Origin: Paenibacillus agaridevorans | GTDB taxonomy: Bacteria > Bacillota > Bacilli > Paenibacillales > Paenibacillaceae | Direction of reading: 5' to 3' | Assembly: GCF_003112455.1 (NCBI RefSeq) | Contig: NZ_BDQX01000011.1 | Coordinates: 58,561-122,560, forward strand | DNA: 64,000 bases | Shown here: positions 8,052-16,521 of the stretch, piece by piece | Position numbering within the stretch: position 1 is the first letter of the stretch | How the letters are laid out: each line of letters opens with the position of its first letter | Notes under the pieces: generated by a model | What the model saw: only the letters and a program-made list of their open reading frames with translations | Databases searched by the model: none | Told to the model about the DNA's origin: nothing | Program-made: the position numbers and the translations under genes

Positions 8052-9176
8052 TTGCTGAAAAAAATATATCCTGCCGATCAGATCGAAAGATATTTGATGG
8101 TTGATGTTTTTATCATCATGGTGCTCGTTTATCGGGTGCTGTTTCATGAGGAAGACGTGCTTCTGTGGGGGCGACTGGCTTTTCTTTTGCTGTTCCTGGC
8201 ATGTTATTATGCCGCGCTCTGGCATCGGGACTGGAGGCTGCTTTGTGCCTGTCTTATCGGATGTATGCTGCTTGCGGTAATGGGCAGCTATTTCGGCAAC
8301 TGGCTGCTGCTATACGGATTTGTATTTGCTGATTTGCTGGGAAGAGCGAGCAGCAAAGGAATGATTGCCGGAGGAATGGCGGGCATTGTCGCGATGTTCG
8401 CTCTGTTCAGCTGGCTGGATGCGGACAATCCGGCTGCATTTGTTGCCACCTTGGGACTTCCCGTTATGGTGGCTCAGCTTGCCTTGTCGATTGTGGTGCA
8501 TACAAGGGAAAATGCAAGCGTTCTAAAAGAGAAGCTGGCACTCGCCGATGCCCATCTGGAACGTTATATTAAGGAAGAAGAGCGGAGCAGAATTGCCAGA
8601 GATTTGCACGACACGCTTGGTCAAACGCTGACCATGATCAAGCTGAAAAGTGAGCTTACCATGAGGCTGGTAGATAAAAATCCCCAGAAAGCCAAGGATG
8701 AGCTGCATGATATTTTAAATAACTCTCGCCATGCCTTGAAGCAGGTTCGCGAACTTGTGAGCGATATGAAATTTATATCCTTAAAAAAGGAGATTGAATT
8801 ATCGAGGGACATGCTCGGCAAAGTCGGCATTGAACTTGCTGCCGATTGGCGCAAAGAAGCGATGCCGCCATTATCCAATGTGGCGGAAACGATGCTGGCG
8901 ATTTCCGTGAGGGAAGCGATAACCAATATAATGAAGCATAGCGGAGCGAGCCGCTGTACCATTGTACTATGCACGGACGGGGAGCATTACATCGTTAAGG
9001 TAAGCGACAATGGGAACGGAAATTTGCAGCAGGGGGCGGGCAACGGCCTTCAATCCATGAAGGAGCGGATGTTTATGCTGCAAGGTGAAGCAAATTTATC
9101 GGCAACTCCAGGAGAAGGAACGATTATCGTGTTGCAGGTACCGCTAGTTAGCAATGGGAGGGTTTCGTCAACATGA
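8052..9176 (+). CDS. NarL-type sensor histidine kinase (DesK/LiaS-like)
   Basis: 374 residues. About four hydrophobic segments fill the first ~130 residues with almost no extracellular loop, so it probably senses something within the membrane. A coiled-coil stretch follows, then the HisKA_3 box (RIARDLHDTLGQTLTMIK) with phospho-acceptor His186, and a HATPase domain with N-box REAITNIMKHS and G-box DNGNG. This layout is that of DesK-like kinases. TTG at 8052 has ATAGGTGGG seven bases upstream; longer in-frame starts lie inside the DUF418 gene and have no such site. The stop overlaps the next gene's ATG by four bases (ATGA), showing translational coupling with its response regulator. Confidence 0.85.
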   Translation: MLKKIYPADQIERYLMVDVFIIMVLVYRVLFHEEDVLLWGRLAFLLLFLACYYAALWHRDWRLLCACLIGCMLLAVMGSYFGNWLLLYGFVFADLLGRASSKGMIAGGMAGIVAMFALFSWLDADNPAAFVATLGLPVMVAQLALSIVVHTRENASVLKEKLALADAHLERYIKEEERSRIARDLHDTLGQTLTMIKLKSELTMRLVDKNPQKAKDELHDILNNSRHALKQVRELVSDMKFISLKKEIELSRDMLGKVGIELAADWRKEAMPPLSNVAETMLAISVREAITNIMKHSGASRCTIVLCTDGEHYIVKVSDNGNGNLQQGAGNGLQSMKERMFMLQGEANLSATPGEGTIIVLQVPLVSNGRVSST

Positions 9177-9781
9177 TTCGAATTGTCATTGCAGAGGATC
9201 AAAAGCTTTTGCGCGGAACATTATCCGCCTTGATCGCTATGGAGGAAGATATGGAGATCGTTGCTGAAGCGGAGGACGGCTTGGCGGCATATGATGCGAT
9301 TTGCAGTCATGAGCCGGATGTTTGTCTGCTTGATATTGAGATTCCGGGCAGGACGGGGCTGGAGGTGGCGGAGATCGTTAGGCAAGAGGGTCGATCTGTC
9401 AAAATCATTATCGTCACGACCTTTGCTCGTCCAGGATTTCTCCAGAAGGCTATGAATTTGAAGGTCGAAGGCTATTTGCTTAAGGATGAGCCGATCGATT
9501 ATTTAATTAGGTCCATTCGCAAAGTTATGCAAGGCGAGCGAGTCGTCAGCACCGACTTGGCAGCGGCGTTGTTTCTGAAGGAGGACAACCCGTTGACCGA
9601 GCGGGAGCGGGATGTGCTGCGATTATCCGGATCGGGGTTATCGACCCGTGAAATTGCGAAGGAGTTGTTTTTGACGGAGGGCACGGTCCGCAACTACTTG
9701 TCCCTTTCTATTCAAAAGCTGAGTGTGGAGACTCGTCAGCAGGCGACGGAAAAAGCAATTGAGCGCGGGTGGTTAGTGTAG
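9173..9781 (+). CDS. NarL/FixJ-family response regulator (DesR-like)
   Basis: 202 residues: receiver domain 1-120 with phospho-acceptor Asp54 (LLDIEIPGRTG) and acidic pair EDQ near the start, then a LuxR-type helix-turn-helix (LTERERDVLRLSGSGLSTRE). It is the cognate partner of the kinase just upstream. Its DNA target is unknown; the two small palindromes at 6772-6814, in front of the DUF418 gene of the same operon, are candidates by position only. Confidence 0.9.
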   Translation: MIRIVIAEDQKLLRGTLSALIAMEEDMEIVAEAEDGLAAYDAICSHEPDVCLLDIEIPGRTGLEVAEIVRQEGRSVKIIIVTTFARPGFLQKAMNLKVEGYLLKDEPIDYLIRSIRKVMQGERVVSTDLAAALFLKEDNPLTERERDVLRLSGSGLSTREIAKELFLTEGTVRNYLSLSIQKLSVETRQQATEKAIERGWLV

Positions 9782-9796
9782 TGGACTTCAAAACAG

Positions 9797-9835
9797 AAAA
9801 AAGCCGCTTCTCCCAATACGGAAGAGCGGCTTTTT
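9797..9835. terminator. Bidirectional terminator
   Basis: AAAAAGCCGC pairs with GCGGCTTTTT, with CTTC/GAAG extending the stem past a bulged A. A-run on one side and T-run on the other let it serve both the response regulator gene and the convergent 5'-nucleotidase gene, which ends 2 bases away. Confidence 0.85.
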
Positions 9836-9837
9836 CC

Positions 9838-11865
9838 TTACGGCAGTACGATGACTTGCCCTGGATAAATGAAGTTCGGATTTTTGATCGTAGTTTTGTT
9901 TAATTCATAAATCTGCTTCCAGCGTTTTCCGTCCTTTAAGGTTTTCTTCGCAATACTGTAGAGAGTGTCTCCCTTTGCGACCGTATATGTTTTTACTTCT
10001 TCTGCTGGATCCGTGGACTCGCCGTCAGGCGCCTCGGTTGATTCCGATCCTTCGGATGGTTCGGATTGCCATTCTTTTACCGATTTTATGGAGTAGCTGT
10101 CCGCGTTCGGTTTAACAAGCTCTCCGCCGTTTAGGTATTTTGTAAACAGCTCAACAAGCGGTACGGCATATTCAATATGAGTTTCTTCCTTTACATTTGG
10201 ATCTTTTTCAATAGCCTTTTCAAACGTGACATAGCCGTCTTTGCCAAGAGCCGTAAAGGAGTTTGTAACTACAACATAAGATTTATCCTTGTCGATGGGA
10301 GACCACTTGCCTGACTCTCTATCTTTTACTTCTACGTTATATACGCTCTTGACGTTGTCGCTTGCATTTAAATAAACGTCATATCGCAAGTGCGACGCAT
10401 AAGGAAAGGCGCCGGTGGATTGTGTGATGCCCTGCGAGTAGCGAATGGCGTCATCCAGAACATTGATTACTTCTTCGCCGGTTATTTTAAGCGTAGTCAC
10501 TGTGTTGGAAAACGGCAGCATGGTGTAGGCGTCGGCCATTGTAAAATTGCCTTGTAAAAAGGTGGACCTAACGCCGCCAGCGTTCTGGATGGCAAGGTCA
10601 GCTTGCGGCAAGCCGTATAAGAAAGAATCGGCAACAACTTGTGCCGCAAAGCTGCCGTTTGCATCTTTCATAGCTGTAAAAGGTTTGGGGATACGATCGT
10701 TGGTCAATGTTTCTTTCACAGTGCCAATGACGGTCGCCATCTCTGCCTCTACCGCTTCCCGGTAAGGTTCAATAATTTCCTCCACAACAGGATTGGTAGT
10801 GCCCTCTACCAAAACCGGGCTTTTCGCAATCGCATCTCTGATTTTGGCCAATGCAGTTTCGTCCGCGTCAACCCACTTACCGTCTACGTTAATCTGATAA
10901 GGACCGTTAACGGGAGCGATGGGCTTCCCTGCTGCGCTGATGACTTCGCCTTGCTCATCGAATGTCAAATCGATTTTACCCAGAACCTTGGCGTATTCCC
11001 ATGCTTGGACGATGTAAGTGTCTTTTCCGTCCGCATTTGTAACAACCGTTGGATATTCGCCGGTCACAGGCAAACCAAGATCATTCATCGCACCCGAAGA
11101 GTCTAGCAAGTTGTGAGTATCTCCGCCGATAATCAAATCGATGTCGCTGGTTTCAGCTGCCAAAACCTGATCAAAGTCATAACCCAGATGACTCAGTACC
11201 AAAATTTTGTTGATACCTTGCTCCTTTACTTCTTCAACGGCAGACTTAACAAACTCGATTTCGTTAATGAAGTCAACATTGTCGCTAACAAGTGAAGATT
11301 CTTTCGTTTTTTCGATTTTTACAACGCCGATAATGGCAACCTTTTCGCCGTTTACTTCTTTAATCATGTACGGCTTGTCCAGTTTGCCGAAGAGTGGGGA
11401 TTTTTTAGTCGGTTTAATATTTCCCGATAAGACCGGAAATGTTGCCATGTCGTACAAGTCGGCAAGGCGCTGGTCGCCCTCGTCAAACTCATGGTTGCCC
11501 ACCATGTAAGCATCAGGCTGCAAGGCGTTTAACACCTTTATGTCCGTTTCGCCTTTGTAGAGGCTGAAATATAGCGTTCCGTTCACTTCGCCGCTTTGCA
11601 AATACAAGGAGCCGTCGTTTTTGTATTCATTAATCAACGACGATATGTAAGACATGCCGCCTAACTCCAAGCGTACTTTTTCGTCATCTTGCGCGTCGTC
11701 ATAGTCTAATCTAAGATCGTAAGTTTGACTTTCCAAATGCGAATGATGGTCATTCAAGTGCATAATGGTTAAATCGAAAGATTCGGAGGCAAGTGCAACT
11801 GCGGGGCTGCTTAAAGAAGAAACCATGATGGCTGCGGTGCCCAGACCAATCCATTTTCTTTTCAA
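9838..11865 (-). CDS. Secreted 5'-nucleotidase/UDP-sugar hydrolase with C-terminal LysM
   Basis: 675 residues. A signal peptide (KRKWIGLGTAAIMVSSLSS...ALAS) precedes a calcineurin-like metallophosphatase domain (about 30-320) with metal motifs LTIMHLNDHHSH, GNHEFDEG and GGDTHN. A 5'-nucleotidase C-terminal domain follows (about 370-560, with FTAMKDANGSFAAQVVADS and NAGGVRSTF). An acidic Ser/Glu-rich linker leads to one LysM (YTVAKGDTLYSIAKKTLKDG, about 627-675). It should dephosphorylate extracellular nucleotides and stay bound to peptidoglycan through LysM. Start is TTG (11865-11863) with AAGGAGAG seven bases upstream. It is monocistronic. Most firmicute relatives are anchored by LPXTG or SLH, so LysM anchoring is a less common choice. 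Confidence 0.9.
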   Translation of the reverse strand: MKRKWIGLGTAAIMVSSLSSPAVALASESFDLTIMHLNDHHSHLESQTYDLRLDYDDAQDDEKVRLELGGMSYISSLINEYKNDGSLYLQSGEVNGTLYFSLYKGETDIKVLNALQPDAYMVGNHEFDEGDQRLADLYDMATFPVLSGNIKPTKKSPLFGKLDKPYMIKEVNGEKVAIIGVVKIEKTKESSLVSDNVDFINEIEFVKSAVEEVKEQGINKILVLSHLGYDFDQVLAAETSDIDLIIGGDTHNLLDSSGAMNDLGLPVTGEYPTVVTNADGKDTYIVQAWEYAKVLGKIDLTFDEQGEVISAAGKPIAPVNGPYQINVDGKWVDADETALAKIRDAIAKSPVLVEGTTNPVVEEIIEPYREAVEAEMATVIGTVKETLTNDRIPKPFTAMKDANGSFAAQVVADSFLYGLPQADLAIQNAGGVRSTFLQGNFTMADAYTMLPFSNTVTTLKITGEEVINVLDDAIRYSQGITQSTGAFPYASHLRYDVYLNASDNVKSVYNVEVKDRESGKWSPIDKDKSYVVVTNSFTALGKDGYVTFEKAIEKDPNVKEETHIEYAVPLVELFTKYLNGGELVKPNADSYSIKSVKEWQSEPSEGSESTEAPDGESTDPAEEVKTYTVAKGDTLYSIAKKTLKDGKRWKQIYELNKTTIKNPNFIYPGQVIVLP

Positions 11866-12027
11866 AATAAATCTCTCCTTTATGTTGTGATCATGTTTAT
11901 TGTAGGGATGGATTATTTTTGAAACATAAATTGCAGCTTAATATTATGTAAATAAATCCGATTTAACGTTGGGCAGCTTTGCTTGCTCTGGTGCTGGGAT
12001 GGTGTCAACGTGGTGTCGATGGATTCA

Positions 12028-12056
12028 TTGACAATAGCGACAGGACTGATCATAAT
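12028..12056 (+). promoter_or_regulatory. SigA-type promoter for the Uma2-family gene
   Basis: TTGACA (12028-12033), 17-base spacer, CATAAT (12051-12056). Transcription should start near 12063, just ahead of a large stem-loop. Confidence 0.6.
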
Positions 12057-12069
12057 AGGGATAACAAGG

Positions 12070-12123
12070 AAGCACCTTCGTAGACACACATTGTATTTGT
12101 GTTGCTATTGAAGGTGCTTTTCG
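12070..12123 (+). terminator. Leader stem-loop with T-run (possible attenuator)
   Basis: AAGCACCTTC (12070-12079) pairs with GAAGGTGCTT (12110-12119), followed by TT. The 30-base loop holds a second pairing (CACA with TGTG, TAG with CTA). It lies between the promoter and the ribosome site at 12127-12135, so it could terminate transcripts in the leader. Confidence 0.5.
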
Positions 12124-12143
12124 CATGGAGAGGAGCGGATGTT

Positions 12144-12743
12144 ATGGACCGTAATCCGAAAAAGAAAACGGCCGATAAAGTGCTGGAACCTCCGGTCACG
12201 TATGAAATGTATGCCGAATGGCCGGATGACGGGCAGCGTTATGAGATTGTTGACGGGATTATGGAATTGATGTCGCCGGGCCCCTCGACGATGCATCAAG
12301 CTGTTAGCGGAGAATTAGAGTTTATCATTAAGCAAAGCTGCAGAAAGGATTATCTAGTGTTTCATGCGCCAATCGATGTTATTCTGAGCGAAACGACGGT
12401 CGTCCAGCCGGATATTCTCATGATTCATCGCAGTCGCGGGCATGTTGTAACGAAGAGAGGGATTGAAGGAGCGCCGGATTTGGTCATCGAGATTTTGTCG
12501 CCCAGCTCTCATAAGCGAGACAAGCTCGTTAAGCGAAAGGCTTATGCCGTGCATGGAGTTGCGGAATATTGGATCGTCGATATCGAAGCTCGTACGCTGG
12601 AGCAGCACCATTTGCTCGAAGACGGACGATATGAGCTTATCAATCTATTCGAAGGGAAGGATACCGTTGTGTCGGATAAGATTCCGTGCATCGGTTTTGT
12701 TATGGAGGATATATTTCGGGAAATTGCGGACTGGAATAGATAG
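12144..12743 (+). CDS. Uma2 family protein (DUF820, restriction-endonuclease-like fold)
   Basis: 199 residues. The pattern RYEIVDGIMELMSPGPS ... VQPDILMI ... GAPDLVIEILSPSS ... KRKAYAVHGVAEYWIVD is the Uma2/DUF820 signature. The Asp of QPDI and the Glu/Lys of VIEILSPS and KRKAY correspond to the PD-(D/E)XK-type site of the family. These are frequent, often multicopy proteins in Paenibacillus and cyanobacteria; their biological role is not settled. ATG 12144 has GGAGAGGAG well spaced upstream. It is a single-gene unit with its own promoter and terminator. Confidence 0.85.
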   Translation: MDRNPKKKTADKVLEPPVTYEMYAEWPDDGQRYEIVDGIMELMSPGPSTMHQAVSGELEFIIKQSCRKDYLVFHAPIDVILSETTVVQPDILMIHRSRGHVVTKRGIEGAPDLVIEILSPSSHKRDKLVKRKAYAVHGVAEYWIVDIEARTLEQHHLLEDGRYELINLFEGKDTVVSDKIPCIGFVMEDIFREIADWNR

Positions 12744-12807
12744 ATGGGATCAATCTCGGCCGCGACATTGTACTCGAAAATGGGTTGAAATTGCATAGCT
12801 TGCAAGG

Positions 12808-12835
12808 AGCTCGGGGACATAATTCCGAGTTTTTT
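12808..12835 (+). terminator. Terminator after Uma2-family gene
   Basis: GCTCGG and CCGAGT (one G-T pair) around GGACATAATT, followed by TTTTTTG. Confidence 0.7.
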
Positions 12836-12915
12836 GCGTTTATAGAAAAAAAGGAGGAGATACGGTAGTCAAAAGTCGGAATATATTATGGACTGCACGA
12901 AGATATACGAAGATA

Positions 12916-12944
12916 TTGCCATCTTTCAAAACCTATGCTAAGAT
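12916..12944 (+). promoter_or_regulatory. Promoter of the LacI-led carbohydrate operon
   Basis: TTGCCA (12916-12921), 17-base spacer, TAAGAT (12939-12944); start expected near 12951, with the operator a few bases downstream. Confidence 0.65.
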
Positions 12945-12955
12945 AGCACTAACAA

Positions 12956-12973
12956 AATGGTAGCGCAACCATT
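12956..12973. promoter_or_regulatory. LacI-family operator, promoter copy
   Basis: AATGGTAGCGCAACCATT: an 18-bp near-perfect palindrome (one mismatched position per arm) centred on CG, the usual form of LacI-family operators. It sits at about +6 to +23 from the predicted start, where binding would block transcription. The same 18 bp occurs at 14456-14473. Autoregulation by the adjacent LacI protein is inferred. Confidence 0.7.
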
Positions 12974-12998
12974 CTGTTGTGGAAGGGGAGCTTGTAAT

Positions 12999-14054
12999 TT
13001 GGTTACGTTAAAGGATGTGGCGAAGCTGGCCGGCGTTGCTCCGATAACGGTGTCCAGGGTGATTAACGAACCACATACCGTCAAGGAGCAAACAAGAAGC
13101 AAGGTGCAGCAGGCTATTGAACAATTAGGGTATAGTCCGAATCAGCTCGCTCGCGGTCTTGCGACCAACCAAAGTAATATGATAGGCGTAGTAGTCTCCA
13201 ATATTGCCAATCCATACTATGCAGATTACATACTGGGGATTGAGACGAAAGCGAAGCAGTTCGGCAAAAGTGTTGTTATCTGTAATGGCCTGGATTATGT
13301 CGGAGCCAAGAGCAATCTGGAATTGTTATTGATGCAGAGAGTGGATGGAATTATTTTCACCTCGTTCGAATTTGATTCCATTCGGATGCAGGAACGTTTT
13401 ATAGGAGAGCTGGAACAGCTCCACTTTCGGAAAAATCATACGGTGCCGGTGGTGCTGTTTAATCCGTCCCCAGCCCATACCTCCTTGCCGGTGATTCAGA
13501 CGGATAATTATTTGGACGGTTTGATCGCGATGAGGCATCTGTTGGAATTGGGACATGCACGTATTGGTCATCTGTCGCTAAACCGCGATGCGAGCGTCTG
13601 GATGGATCGCTTCCGTGCATACAAGGATTCTTTGTTAGCCAGAGGGCTGCCGTTCAGGAGTGAGTATATCCGGTTGATTGAGAAGGAAAGAGTAAAAGAG
13701 GCAGAACAGGGGGCATATCAACTGCTGCAGGTAGAAGAGAGGCCTACGGCGATTTTTGCGGCGAATGACATTTTGGCTGTGGGAGTGCTGCAGGCGGCGC
13801 ACAGACTGGGGATTCGCGTTCCTGACGAGTTGTCCATTATAGGCGTCGACGGAATTGAACTGGCGCAGTACAGCTATCCGAGTCTGGCGTCTGTGGTGCA
13901 TCCGCGATATTCGCTGGGTGAGCAGTCTGTAGAACTGCTTGTTCAAATTATGAGCGCCAAGAAAGACCTGCCCAGTCTCATCGTAAAATCGCAATTGCAT
14001 GTCCGCGAAAGTACAAGCGCTTTACGGGGCAGAGGAGAGGAAGAGAAGAGTTGA
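12999..14054 (+). CDS. LacI-family transcriptional repressor
   Basis: 351 residues. N-terminal helix-turn-helix and hinge (VTLKDVAKLAGVAPITVSRV, then GYSPNQLARGL), followed by a periplasmic-binding-protein-like sensor domain (GVVVSNIANPYYADYILGIE ... FAANDILAVGVLQAAHRLG ... IIGVDGIELAQY). TTG at 12999 has GGAAGGGGAG eight bases upstream; a longer frame from 12957 would begin inside the operator and is unlikely. Its stop overlaps the start of the GH78-like gene by four bases (TTGA). It should repress this glycan-use operon until a sugar derived from it binds. Effector unknown; rhamnose or a galactoside is a guess from neighbours. Confidence 0.92.
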   Translation: MVTLKDVAKLAGVAPITVSRVINEPHTVKEQTRSKVQQAIEQLGYSPNQLARGLATNQSNMIGVVVSNIANPYYADYILGIETKAKQFGKSVVICNGLDYVGAKSNLELLLMQRVDGIIFTSFEFDSIRMQERFIGELEQLHFRKNHTVPVVLFNPSPAHTSLPVIQTDNYLDGLIAMRHLLELGHARIGHLSLNRDASVWMDRFRAYKDSLLARGLPFRSEYIRLIEKERVKEAEQGAYQLLQVEERPTAIFAANDILAVGVLQAAHRLGIRVPDELSIIGVDGIELAQYSYPSLASVVHPRYSLGEQSVELLVQIMSAKKDLPSLIVKSQLHVRESTSALRGRGEEEKS

Positions 14055-16444
14055 ACCATAAACCGGAAGAATGGAAGGCACAATGGATCTGGAGCGAGTC
14101 CGAGGATGTCCGGGAAAGGTCTGAAGAACACGAGATTGTTTATTTTCGCCGTTGCTTCGAGGTGGCCGAACCGGCTGCCTCCAGGCTGGTCGTTCATGTA
14201 TCGGCCGACAGCCGATATCGGTTGTATCTGAATGGTCAATCGGTTAGTGTGGGCCCTTGCAAGGGGGACCGGTTCACTCGTTATTTCGAAACGGTGGATA
14301 TTACGGATAAGCTTGTCGAAGGGATGAATGTGCTGGCTGCCAAAGTCGTTCATTACCGATCATGCGAGCCTTTCCGTCTTGGAATCGGTGGACCGGCATC
14401 CGTGTGGCGTTCGGGGCAAGGCGTTTTCTTACTGGAAGGAAATTTGATCGCGAAAAATGGTAGCGCAACCATTGATTTATCGACAGATAGTCGTTGGGAA
14501 TGTTTGAGAGACGCGGCTACCTGCTTCGTAGCGGGAGGGCAGGATACGCTTTATGTCGGAGGCACAGAGCAAACTGACGGTCGTCTGCTGCCGTTCGGCT
14601 GGCTAAAAATGCGGGATAAAGCCCAGGGCTGGCGACCGGCGGTAATGGTGTCGGAAATTATGGATGTGCTGTATGGGCAACTGACGCCATGGCCGCTTGA
14701 GGCTCGTGCCATTCCACCATTGTATGAGATTGAAAACGGTTACGTAGGTGTGAAGCGAATTCTTCCTTCGAATGCGTTGCCTGATTTCTACCTTCTTGAT
14801 GGAGACTCAAACGGAAGCGGATGGCTGGTACGAGCAGGTGAGACGTTGGAAGTTGAATTGGATGCAGGGGGGCTGACTACCGGATATCCCTATCTGGACT
14901 TAACCGGCGGGAGAGGAACAACTGTAGAGATTTTGTATTCGGAATGTTATGAGAGGGAAGCGGAATCGACGATCCGGCGCAATAAGGATATACGGGACGA
15001 TCCTGAAGGAAGATGCCTGTACGGCGAGTTCGATCGTTATATTGTTGCGGGACAAGGGGAGACCGACAAGGAGAACTACGAGAGGTACGAGCCGTTTGAA
15101 TTTCGCACCTTCCGTTATGTCAGACTGACGGTACGGGCCGGAGAGGAAGATGTTCGGCTTCACCGCTTCAATTATAGTGAAACCGGATATCCGCTTGAGG
15201 TGAAGGCATCCTTCGCAAGCTCCGACCCGACGCTATTGCCCTTGTGGGAAATTAGTATCAATACTTTGCGACGTTGCATGCACGAAACGTACGAGGACTG
15301 CCCCTATTACGAGCAGCTTCAATACATTATGGATACTCGTCTGCAGGTGCTTTTCACCTATCAAATATCAGCGGACGATCGGCTGGCGCGCAAAGCCATA
15401 TTCGATTTTCACAGCTCACTTATGCCGAATGGGATGATTCAGAGCCGTTATCCATCGGTATACCCTCAGGTTATTCCGGGATTCTCGATCTATTGGATCA
15501 TGATGGTGGCTGACCATTATCGGTATTTCGGGGATGCCGAGCTGGTCCGCCGTTACTTGCCGACGATCGACGCGGTGCTTCACTGGTTCGCCCAGCATGT
15601 AGAAGCAAGCGGTCTGATGGGGGCAATGCCTCAATCTGTATGGTCTTTTGTAGATTGGGTGGAGGAATGGCGCGAGGGCCGAGGGGTGCCGACGGCAAAT
15701 GAGTACGGTCCGCTGACCGCCTACAGCTTATTTTATGTATTGGCGCTTCAGACAGCTGCTGAGTTGAATGAGGTTTGCGGCAGGCACTCCACCGCTGAGG
15801 AATATATGAATCGCGCCGCAGCGGTACAAGAGGCCGTACGGAGCAATTGTTGGTCCGCTGAGCGGAGGCTGTTTGCCGACGGGCCGACCGTGCAGCTGTA
15901 TTCGCAGCATTGTCAAATTTTTGCCGTACTAACCCGGACGGTGCCGGATGGGCAAGCGGGCGAGTTGCTGAGCCATATGCTGGAGCAGCGGGATTTGCCG
16001 ACCGTTTCGTACGCGATGTCCTTTTATTTGTTCCGTGCGTTGGAGAAAGCCGGCCTGTATGACAAGAGCTATCGGTTATGGGATACCTGGCGAGATCTTG
16101 CGGCGATGAATTTAACGTCTTGGGTAGAGGACCCTGTATCGCAACGCAGCGATTGCCATGGCTGGGGCTCTGTACCGCTGTATGAGTTTACCGCTTGCGT
16201 GCTAGGGGTGAGTCCTATGGAGCCCGGCAGCCGGGGGATTCTCATAAGGCCGGATACATCTTACCTGGAATGGGCCGAAGGAGCAGTGGCGACAGCCGGT
16301 GGTGTCGTACACGTGTCATGGCGGCGTCGGGAGGACGGGACAATTGCTTGCCAGATCGATTGTCCGGAACAAATTCCGGCAAGATTGGAGCTGCCGGACG
16401 GTCGGGTTGTCGAACTGGCTCAGGGCGGTCGCGTTTCAATATAG
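14051..16444 (+). CDS. GH78-like glycosidase (alpha-L-rhamnosidase-like)
   Basis: 797 residues, no signal peptide, so cytosolic. The N-terminal ~180 residues form beta-rich modules as in rhamnosidases (KAQWIWSES ... YFRRCFEV ... YRLYLNGQSVSVGPC). A further beta domain follows (about 190-380). The (alpha/alpha)6 catalytic domain (about 390-700) carries the GH78-type motif YEDCPYYEQLQYIMDTRLQ and the conserved FSIYWIMMVADHYRY and TSWVEDP...SDCHGWGS segments. A C-terminal beta domain closes it. It should remove alpha-L-rhamnose or a similar residue from imported oligosaccharides. Start TTG 14051 with AGGAAGAG upstream, coupled to the LacI gene. A copy of the LacI operator is embedded in its coding sequence around codon 137-140. 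GH78 family is likely; exact specificity is not shown. Confidence 0.8.
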   Translation: MNHKPEEWKAQWIWSESEDVRERSEEHEIVYFRRCFEVAEPAASRLVVHVSADSRYRLYLNGQSVSVGPCKGDRFTRYFETVDITDKLVEGMNVLAAKVVHYRSCEPFRLGIGGPASVWRSGQGVFLLEGNLIAKNGSATIDLSTDSRWECLRDAATCFVAGGQDTLYVGGTEQTDGRLLPFGWLKMRDKAQGWRPAVMVSEIMDVLYGQLTPWPLEARAIPPLYEIENGYVGVKRILPSNALPDFYLLDGDSNGSGWLVRAGETLEVELDAGGLTTGYPYLDLTGGRGTTVEILYSECYEREAESTIRRNKDIRDDPEGRCLYGEFDRYIVAGQGETDKENYERYEPFEFRTFRYVRLTVRAGEEDVRLHRFNYSETGYPLEVKASFASSDPTLLPLWEISINTLRRCMHETYEDCPYYEQLQYIMDTRLQVLFTYQISADDRLARKAIFDFHSSLMPNGMIQSRYPSVYPQVIPGFSIYWIMMVADHYRYFGDAELVRRYLPTIDAVLHWFAQHVEASGLMGAMPQSVWSFVDWVEEWREGRGVPTANEYGPLTAYSLFYVLALQTAAELNEVCGRHSTAEEYMNRAAAVQEAVRSNCWSAERRLFADGPTVQLYSQHCQIFAVLTRTVPDGQAGELLSHMLEQRDLPTVSYAMSFYLFRALEKAGLYDKSYRLWDTWRDLAAMNLTSWVEDPVSQRSDCHGWGSVPLYEFTACVLGVSPMEPGSRGILIRPDTSYLEWAEGAVATAGGVVHVSWRRREDGTIACQIDCPEQIPARLELPDGRVVELAQGGRVSI
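14456..14473. promoter_or_regulatory. LacI-family operator, intragenic copy
   Basis: Identical 18-bp AATGGTAGCGCAACCATT as at 12956, plus two matching A bases on the 5' side. It lies about 405 bp inside the GH78-like gene, spelling KNGSATI in the protein. The spacing between copies is exactly 1500 bp. The layout parallels the lacO1/lacO2 pair of E. coli, where the auxiliary site is ~400 bp downstream and supports DNA looping. Function here is inferred. Confidence 0.6.
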
Positions 16445-16521
16445 CATGATAGAGTGCGTTTTTACATGATTTTTGATGCCAAGGCATTAAAAATAAATTG
16501 TTATCTAAGGGGAGAATGACA

